Shown piece after piece: positions 58,221 to 64,000 of a DNA stretch of 64,000 bases; the stretch's first letter is position 1, and every line of letters begins with the position of its first letter. Made by a program: the position numbers and the translations under genes. The DNA is taken from positions 1 through 64,000 of the forward strand of contig MNCI01027083.1 of NCBI GenBank assembly GCA_015680685.1. Reading direction: 5' to 3'. The stretch is from Gnetum montanum (lineage: Eukaryota > Streptophyta > Gnetopsida > Gnetales > Gnetaceae). The notes beneath the pieces were generated by a model, which was given only the letters and a program-made list of their open reading frames with translations, was not told where the DNA came from and searched no databases.

Positions 58221-58386
58221 CATAAAAAATGAAAACATAACAAAAAATTGATCACATAGATAATGCATAAGCTAGCATACAATTAATTTTCTTCCAAAAC
58301 TTGCTTCCTTCATTAAAAGTTTTTTCCATCAAACAATGTTTGCAAAAGTTTTACAAAAAATTCAAAATTTCAAAAACCCCATGCTA

Positions 58387-58507
58387 TCATGGGTCATCTT
58401 CACCTGCATCATCTTCACCCACATCATTTACTCCTACATCATTCCCTTCCGCATCGCCTTCCTTTGCACTGCCTTCTTCTGACTCTTCATTTTTGCCCTC
58501 TACAGCC
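58387..58507 (-). pseudogene. Antisense gene exon 7, acidic tail
   Basis: The acceptor ATGCAG precedes 58,507. The frame AVEGKNEESEEGSAKEGDAE continues with NDVG and EDD repeats and ends in DDP and a TGA at 58,389-58,387, with no internal stop. The preceding exon's donor is AAGGTAGA at 58,636. Confidence 0.5.
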
Positions 58508-58635
58508 CTGCATCTTCATCTAGAATTTGCATTGTAAAAGTGAAGTAGTCAGCTAGAGCAACACATGAAAGCTAGAATAGAGCATAAGCCTTAACATAGC
58601 AGAAAGTGACTAACCCAAGATGGCACCACATCTAC

Positions 58636-59452
58636 CTTGAAGGGTATGCGATCCAAACCGAGCCCAAGGCGATGCTGGACCTCCTCCTCCGTGATATTTG
58701 CCCAATGCCTATTGCATGGTTTAGTGTCTGTAGTAGCTTTCTTCTTTTCAATGATCATTCATCTTGGTGGTCCCGAAGAAAAGGAGGTAGTAGTGGTCTC
58801 ACCTGTGGGAAGGTCCACTTCCTGTTCAGGAGATTCACTGACCATTACCTGCTCCATGAACTTGTTGTAAGCTTCAGAAGCACTGATGGCATTCAGGAAT
58901 GCTTCATAGGTAAACACCTTCATTGAAGCATCCTGGTATAGTTAACGGTAGGTGGCACGTTCTAGTTTATACATGTGTTTATGATTTTTTTGGGATTGCC
59001 CCCACTCGTAAACTCTGGCATTGTAGTCTTTCCAGTCTTGGTTCTTTTGAGCCAACAAGTCCATCAGCATCCACTGTTCTATTATCTCCTGGGTGGCCTT
59101 GTTGTTACGTCGCACAACTATCTAGTATCTAGCATAATTTATGATAGTTGTGCGCCAAATGCCATCATTGGTATCACGAGCTAGGAGAAACTCTTACCTG
59201 GATTGAAGGTCTCCCACTTTGGCACTCAGTTCAGCATTCTCTTTCTCAGTCCTCTGGACCCATTTCCACAGGTCCTCATTGATGCACCTACACTCCCACA
59301 AGGAGCATGCCGAGTGCAAAGTGCATTTGCTAGCCTTGTCATATATACAACGAGGCACCTTGGTCACTTCAGGTGGGAATGTAGGCATGGCATCGACTTT
59401 CAATGCCCGTGTTGGGTCCCACTTGAGTTGAAGAAAGAGTGCATTAGTCACA
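58636..59452 (-). pseudogene. Antisense gene exon 6, coiled coil
   Basis: The acceptor TATGCAAG precedes 59,452. The frame runs MTNALFLQLKWDPTRALKVD, then a Cys-containing stretch, LWKWVQRTEKENAELSAKVG (coiled coil), and beyond a TAA at 59,196 continues EFLLARDTNDGIWRTTIINY, QDWKDYNARVYEWGQSQ, FTYEAFLNAISASEAYNKF. Three or four single stops interrupt an otherwise continuous frame of about 270 codons. A 12-bp inverted repeat (CGCACAACTATC) lies at 59,111-59,154. Confidence 0.55.
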
Positions 59453-59528
59453 CTTGCATAGCAAAGTTAGCCACTCAAGAAGTCTAGCGTAGCAACCTCA
59501 AAGAGCCTAGCATAGCTACTTTACTTAC

Positions 59529-60188
59529 CCACTTCAGGATCAACCTATCTGAGATGACCAATCATGTCGTCAATGACTTGCATGAATGTAAACTTGTCAG
59601 GGGTCCTGCAGCATTAACAGTGGTGTCTGTCATGCAACCAAACACATCAGTAATGACTGAGATGGATTTCAATAAAGCTGTGAGTAACACAAATGATAAT
59701 GTAAGGGCTCCTACATAGTAAACCCTCGGGGGTGATAACGGGGGGATCGCCCATCGACATAGTGTCAAATATATTATCAAACTCACCACCATCTAATTGA
59801 AATTCCCCTTCTTTCTAGCTTAAAACTATGGTAGCACCCTTAGCATTTGTTTGCTACCCTGATGCTAAACTGTGTTCAGTAGAGGGACCTCTAGTAGAAG
59901 TCCCTTTTCGGTCAAGGTGTGCTTTGTCTTTATTTGTTGGTGCCTTTCTTTTCAAGGCACCAACACCCTCCTCATCCATAGGAGACTCCTCTTCGTCTCC
60001 AAAAATGTTCTCCTCATCAGTAGGAGGATTTTTCTTGATGATAATAGCCCCTTCCTTAGTGACAGGATCTCCTTCCCTCTTAACTAGGGCCCTTTCCTCT
60101 ATGACTGGGCCCCTTGAGTCTTTATTTTCTACCTCTATCTTGGGGGTTGACACCTCTTCATTACCTTCTTCTTCTTCTTCTTCTTCCT
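59529..60188 (-). pseudogene. Antisense gene exon 5, charged region
   Basis: A T10-rich tract then ACTAG precedes 60,188. The frame EEEEEGNEEVSTPKIEV continues with KREGDPVTKEGAIIIKKNPP and an acidic/basic mix, then FDTMSMGDPPVITPEG, PDKFTFMQVIDDMIGHLR. The donor GTAAGTAAA follows VDPEVG at 59,529. It looks disordered and charged, with internal stops at expected Trp/Gln codons. Confidence 0.55.
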
Positions 60189-60242
60189 CTAGTAAAAAAA
60201 AAACATATTCACGTTATAACTTAAATTGCACTAGCTAAAGTA

Positions 60243-60290
60243 GGTGCTACGCTATGCTACGCTACCTAGCGTAGCACAACATAGCAAGAA
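60243..60290. repeat. Intronic hairpin of the GCTACGCTATGCTA motif
   Basis: GCTACGCTATGCTACGCTAC is followed by CTAGCGTAGCACAACATAGC, an inverted pair inside the intron between exons 4 and 5. The same motif is in the LTR (52,090-52,790) and in other introns (59,486-59,520, 61,849-61,860, 62,376-62,770). Confidence 0.7.
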
Positions 60291-60334
60291 TTTAATCAAA
60301 AGGTGAAGAGACAAACATAAAGAAGTGCATTTAC

Positions 60335-61400
60335 CGATGGAAGGCTATGTCCTGTGTAGCTTAAATCATAGTGATGGCCCCCCTTCCTTGACTGTATGAG
60401 GAGGCTCCTCGTCTGGATGAGGCATCTTTTGCCACAACTTACTAGCCACCAACTCGGAGATGAGACATTTCCCCTATGATACACTACCTGTAGATGTATG
60501 GGATGCCTCTCTGACATTGTCCTAGCCACAGACATTTTAGGCCACTTGATTCTTAGTCGTCATAGAAAATAATTCCCCAATAGCTTCTGGGGGATCTTGG
60601 GCTTGGGTGATCTGGAGGATTTGGTAGATCCACGATTTCGAAATCTGGTTATGATCTTGCACAACCTAGAATCCATTCTCACGGACTACCAAAAACTTTG
60701 CAAAATGCCACAAGTAGACTATGTAAAAGGCATGGTGTATGTTGAAATGAGACTCCTACTTCTTATGAAGTGTGACCATTTCAGTTTGCAGGCCCTTGCA
60801 TAGATGCCTAGCTTAGTTGTAGCAAGCCCCCTCTTCCATGACCTCCCGCATCATCCAAGGTTGCTCAATCCCAATGATCTTTCCTTGGGAAAGTAGCTAA
60901 GGGAAAGCATGGGCATAGAAGATGGGATAAAAATCTTTGGTAGCTCTCCGCTTGACCTTCTCCATGAGGATCCCCTTTTGTCCTTTTGCAACTCCTAGGC
61001 ACTTCTCAATGTAATCCCTCTAATGATTCACCTCTTTCTTGGTCTTTGACCCTATAGGGAGGCCATTAGCAGGGACACCAAAAAGGTCCACGAATAGCTG
61101 GTCATTGATTTCAAGGACCACCTGCACACTATGTACACATGTGTAAAAGTAGTCTACCTTTTTAGAAAAGGAGTCTACTAGGGCTAGCATCTCAACGGTA
61201 GGGATGCTTGGATTCAGGGTCAGGAACAAATCCATGAGCCCAGCATCTTGAAGGTGCTTGATCAGGAATTCCAAGGTTGTGTTGCATATCCAATGTTGGA
61301 TCTCATCTACTTCCTTGTACTTGAAGTAGAAGTGAGCCTCTTGGTTCCCAGAGGTAATCACCGTCACCTCCTGGGACTTCTTCGTCCCTATAGCAGTTTG
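60335..61400 (-). pseudogene. Antisense gene exon 4, main globular region
   Basis: A long pyrimidine tract (61,404-61,450, minus strand) and GAG precede the exon. The frame has SQEVTVITSGNQEAHFYFKY, FLIKHLQDAGLMDLFLTLNP, VEMLALVDSFSKKVDYFYTC, and VLEINDQLFVDLFGVPANGL by 61,080. It then reads through single stops as RDYIEKCLGVAKGQKGILME, FYPIFYAHAF and HAFYIVYLWHFAKF to a GTAAAT donor at 60,335. The I...L...P..G pattern recalls the plant-transposon accessory domains found in other retroelements, but I cannot name it with confidence. Confidence 0.55.
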
Positions 61401-61518
61401 CTCAAAAGCACAAAAACACAAAAAAAGAAAAAAAGAAAAAAATAAGTTAGGCAAAGCATAAGTAGTAGAAAAAATAGGAATGAAACTTGAACATTCAGTA
61501 ACTTACTATTTAGCTTAC

Positions 61519-61800
61519 CAGGTTTAAATGGTGACGAGAATGGTAGAAGATCAACCAAGACATCCTCAACGGCGATCGGTTTAAAGGGTGCCCATCACTC
61601 ATCCCTCATCCAACCAACCAAACTCCTTGCATTTTTCATAGAGTTTGGAATACCAGGTTGGGTAGGTTTTGTACTCACCCATGCATTGGCCTATCACACC
61701 TGCACGCATATTCTCAGCGGAAGAAAACTCCTACAACACCGTCTATGCTAAGGTCAACACATCCGTATCATCATGAAACCCATTCTTGTTGATGAAAAAC
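61519..61800 (-). pseudogene. Antisense gene exon 3
   Basis: The acceptor TGTTACTAG precedes 61,800. The frame FFINKNGFHDDTDVLTLA continues with EFSSAENMRAGVIGQCMGEY and TWYSKLYEKCKEFGWL, shifts once, and ends APFKPIAVEDVLVDLLPFSS before CCTGGTAAGC (donor at 61,518). Confidence 0.5.
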
Positions 61801-61882
61801 CTAGTAACAAAAACACACTGTTAACATTTGGTTAGTGTAGCAAACATTGCATAGCGTAGTGGAACATGCCTACAAAACTCAC

Positions 61883-62329
61883 CTGCTAGCACTGTAAATG
61901 GTTCTTGGTGGGTTTTGGAAGCACGTTCCCATGTGACACGCAAGAAACAAAGTGTTGTAGGGATGGTAGCAATTATACTTAGGCATCTCCCAAATCTAGG
62001 CCAAACACCTCAAATTTCTAGGGTGCTGACTAGATTCTTCTCCCTGCCCGTTGCTAATCGCTCCATCCATCAAAAATCTCAGAATACCCTAATTTTTCCC
62101 AGGTCGCAGGTTTTCTATTATGACAGTCATTACCTCCACCAAGTATGACCAAATGATCACACTGAAGTGATGGAGGAGAAATTGTAGGAGGTTTTGCGTT
62201 CCCTCCTGGAACCAGACCACCTGTTTTCCCACATGTGCATGGAGTGGAGGAACATTGGTCACTAGTTCGCTCACGCAGCATAGGACCCCCATGATTTTTA
62301 GGATAATCAAGATTGGCCTTAGCACTATC
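61883..62329 (-). pseudogene. Antisense gene exon 2
   Basis: Bounded by TTGTGCAG (acceptor, 62,331-62,330) and GCTAGCAG|GTGAGT (donor, 61,882-61,877), both close to consensus. Reading frame uncertain: one frame is open for about 90 codons from 62,335 (KPATWEKLGYSEIFDGW near its end), another gives a hydrophobic stretch. No domain recognised. Confidence 0.45.
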
Positions 62330-62931
62330 CTGCACAACACAATAGCAAATGTTAACAACATGTTTGAGTGAAGTTCAAATATAGCATAGCAAACTAGAAA
62401 TTTAGCAGATAGCGTAGCATGATTCTCTTTATGCATATAGCATAGCAAAAAACACGAAGGTAATAGTTTAGCAGAACTAGCTTACTGTAGTAGCAAATAA
62501 ACTAAAAACAAATCTTTAAACAAAGAAGAGTTCAATGTGTTGCATTAGTCCCAAAAACTCTTATGCTTGACACAATGATTTGCATTACGTTGTGACAAAA
62601 AAGGTGTTATGCTATGACATCATGCACATGGCCAAACCCTTCTAAGGATCGTACGCTATGCTATTTGCATGCCAAGTGGCTCAAATCGTCCAAGCCTCTG
62701 CAGTAATGATAGCCACAGTGATGGTGGTCTAGGGGACCTTGCATGCAACCTTAGCGTAGCATCTATACATCCACTGTGACCAAAACGACAATAGTGATGG
62801 TGTAAGGGCCAAAACAACGATAACACGATGACAGGAAAACATAGATAGCTAAACAAAATCATAGAAATAAAACAAAAAAAGTAAAAACAATAATAGAGGC
62901 ATAAGAAAATAGAGGAAGCATAGCAGCCTAC

Positions 62932-63031
62932 TAGGCCAACGGTGTCTCCTCTTGCACCATGATGCATGCCTGTGACACACATCATCGACCTTGGTGAGTG
63001 CCAGGTGTTTGCATTCTTTCCTGGGAGCCAT
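62932..63031 (-). pseudogene. Antisense gene exon 1, putative start
   Basis: From 63,031 it gives MAPRKECKHLALTKVDD, then HASWCKRRHRWP, basic and similar in style to the starts of the other accessory ORFs here. The donor TAGTAGGC is weak, so this exon is the least certain. Confidence 0.35.
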
Positions 63032-63373
63032 CGTCTTGCTTGCCGACTCCTTCGTTGCTACATCGAATCACCTTGATCTTTATTGGCACAATCGCTATGC
63101 ACTCCGAATGTGGGCTTTTCTCTCTGAATGTGGGCTCTACATTGTTATGGTAAAAATGACAAGTTTACCAGGGGTTAACCCTTATTTATAGCCAAAATGA
63201 TGAAAAGAAAACTTGTTATTCTCTCTCCCCATTTAATGCGGAGTATTTTCTACAGCGTAGCATGCCTACCATGACGTAGTAGCACTGTTCGCATTAAGAC
63301 AGGTGGGCCTGGGTGAAACACCTTAACACACGTCAAACTAGCTGTTTACCTTCACAAAAATATCCCATCAGTA
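63032..63373. other. Region upstream of the antisense gene
   Basis: No gene. It would be the 5' flank of the antisense gene. On the minus strand CTATAAATAAGGG at about 63,180-63,192 is a good TATA box, about 150 bp upstream of the putative start at 63,031. AGCGTAGCATGCC at 63,255 is another copy of the dispersed motif. Confidence 0.5.
63180..63192 (-). promoter_or_regulatory. Putative TATA box of the antisense gene
   Basis: The minus strand reads CTATAAATAAGGG, about 150 bp before the ATG at 63,031, consistent with a promoter for the antisense transcript. Confidence 0.45.
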
Positions 63374-63770
63374 GTCTGCAAAGACCTTAAACTAGCAATC
63401 CTAACACATAGTTTCAATCTAGCTAGCAATTTGCAAAGACCTTAAACTAGCAGTTTCGACCTTTTAAACTAGAAGTTTCCCATTTTTACATCCGCAGTTT
63501 TGCATTTTTACATTAGCAGCTTTGCATTCTTTATACTAGTAGCTTTTCATTTTTACATCTAAGTAGTTCGCAGAGACCTTAAACTAGTACCTTCCAAATT
63601 TTGCATTCTGGCAGTCCGCAATGACCTTAAACTAATACTCTAACCTATTGGCAATCCAAAAAGATGTTAAACTAATAGATTTTGCATTTTTACATTAGCA
63701 GTTTTGCATTTTTACACTAGAATTTTTACATTGTTACTTCCAGACAATCCACCACGACCTTAAACTGGAA
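63374..63770 (+). repeat. Irregular repeat array (CCTTAAACTAG and TTTTACATTAGCAG types)
   Basis: RAGACCTTAAACTAGCA-like units recur at about 63,381, 63,437, 63,578, 63,623 and 63,756, mixed with TTTGCATTTTTACAYTAGCAG units at 63,475-63,720. The CCTAAAACTAGC wording of the 57,979-58,220 array is similar, so the two may be related and bracket the antisense gene. Confidence 0.55.
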
Positions 63771-64000
63771 AATCTTAATTTTTCTATCATACTTTCTACT
63801 TATTTCTATTGCTCACATTTCATTGCTACTTTGCAAATTTTCACTATGTACAGTTACTACAAATAGGTACCTCTTGACTAGACTTTCATCTCATTTTGAT
63901 AGGTTAAGAGAGAATGGAAATCCATCATGATCTCTCTTCACCTTTAGCTTTAGCAGGTACACATGGCAAACTCGCAAGACAATTGAACCTAGAGCTAATA
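63771..64000. other. Window end, nothing recognisable
   Basis: AT-rich DNA without a frame or LTR terminus. The 3' LTR of element F should lie further right. Confidence 0.4.

Larger units (their letters stand above)
58387..63031 (-). pseudogene. Multi-exon antisense gene in the 3' part of element F (about 1,160 codons)
   Basis: On the strand opposite gag I can chain seven exons (63,031-62,932; 62,329-61,883; 61,800-61,519; 61,400-60,335; 60,188-59,529; 59,452-58,636; 58,507-58,387). Donors include GTGAGT, GTAAGC and GTAAGT, and acceptors include a T10 tract before ACTAG. The product would start with a basic MAPRKECKH stretch, continue with a globular region in exon 4, an acidic Lys-rich region in exon 5 and a coiled coil in exon 6, and end in an acidic tail in exon 7. 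Antisense accessory ORFs between pol and 3' LTR are known in Tat-lineage elements; this may be one, or a captured host gene. Scattered TAG/TAA stops show present inactivity. Confidence 0.6.
51793..64000 (+). mobile_element. Element F: Tat/Ogre-like element with spliced antisense gene, runs off the window
   Basis: Plus-strand order is LTR 51,793-53,632, PBS, duplicated leader, gag 54,024-56,900, protease to 57,829, 27-bp minisatellite, then a multi-exon ORF on the opposite strand (63,031-58,387) and a second repeat array. RT, RNase H and integrase are absent. The 3' LTR is not in the window. CpG is clearly more frequent than in the left part, and stops are fewer per kb, so F is the youngest element here. 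It is inserted in the right LTR of element E after TACCC. Confidence 0.75.

Noticed and set aside
58606-59487. Plus-strand open frames in the 3' part of element F
   Set aside because: They overlap exon 6 of the antisense gene, have no pol motifs, and the splice signals and frame continuity are on the minus strand.

Overview
This window looks like intergenic DNA from a large, repeat-rich plant nuclear genome. I found no convincing host gene, tRNA, rRNA or CRISPR array. Almost everything recognisable is LTR-retrotransposon or integrated pararetrovirus sequence: Ty3/gypsy gag-pol of the Athila and Tat/Ogre types, primer-binding sites (PBS) for plant-type tRNAs, nested insertions, and a decayed member of the Caulimoviridae (plant pararetroviruses). 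CpG looks scarce and TAG stops are abundant over the left ~45 kb, as expected of old methylated and deaminated repeats. A gymnosperm or another large-genome seed plant is plausible, but this is a guess.

Layout. (1) 1-27.3 kb: a pile of minus-strand Athila-like Ty3/gypsy remnants. Element B (about 10.25-17.33 kb) keeps integrase, RNase H, reverse transcriptase (RT), protease, gag, PBS and the 5' LTR. Element D (17.3-20.8 kb) and element C (20.8-27.3 kb, two LTRs and an imperfect 5-bp target duplication) keep gag and a coiled-coil-rich 3' ORF but have lost most or all of pol. C is inserted in the LTR of D. A plus-strand solo LTR (19.18-20.03 kb) interrupts the gag of D. (2) 27.3-29.5 kb: no gene. 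(3) 29.5-35.4 kb: a minus-strand LTR element with an initiator-Met PBS and no recognisable protein (LARD-like). (4) 35.4-37.3 kb: AT-rich, no gene. (5) 37.3-44.1 kb: broken caulimovirid in a permuted order (RT C-half/RNase H, acidic linker, protease, RT N-half, movement protein, coiled coil, coat protein with zinc knuckle, a further ORF). It ends in a 525-bp palindrome centred on a tRNA-Met PBS-like motif, and beyond that lies an acidic ORF on the minus strand. (6) 44.2-45.6 kb: Tat/Ogre-type integrase fragment and a B-type LTR. (7) 45.6-51.8 kb: element E, minus strand, LTRs over 2 kb around a gag-only interior. (8) 51.8 kb to the window end: element F, plus strand, the best preserved. It has a 1.84-kb LTR, PBS, gag and protease, then no RT or integrase, and then a multi-exon gene of about 1,160 codons on the opposite strand with several canonical splice sites.

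How the parts relate. The insertions give a relative order: E cuts a B-type LTR, F cuts the right LTR of E, C cuts the LTR of D, and the solo LTR cuts the gag of D. Several elements lost the polymerase but kept gag and an accessory ORF, so they could only have moved with enzymes from relatives. The most unusual signals are the permuted virus with its PBS-centred palindrome, the spliced antisense gene of F, and a short GCTACGCTATGCTA-type motif scattered through the LTR, introns and flanks of F but not seen in its exons.
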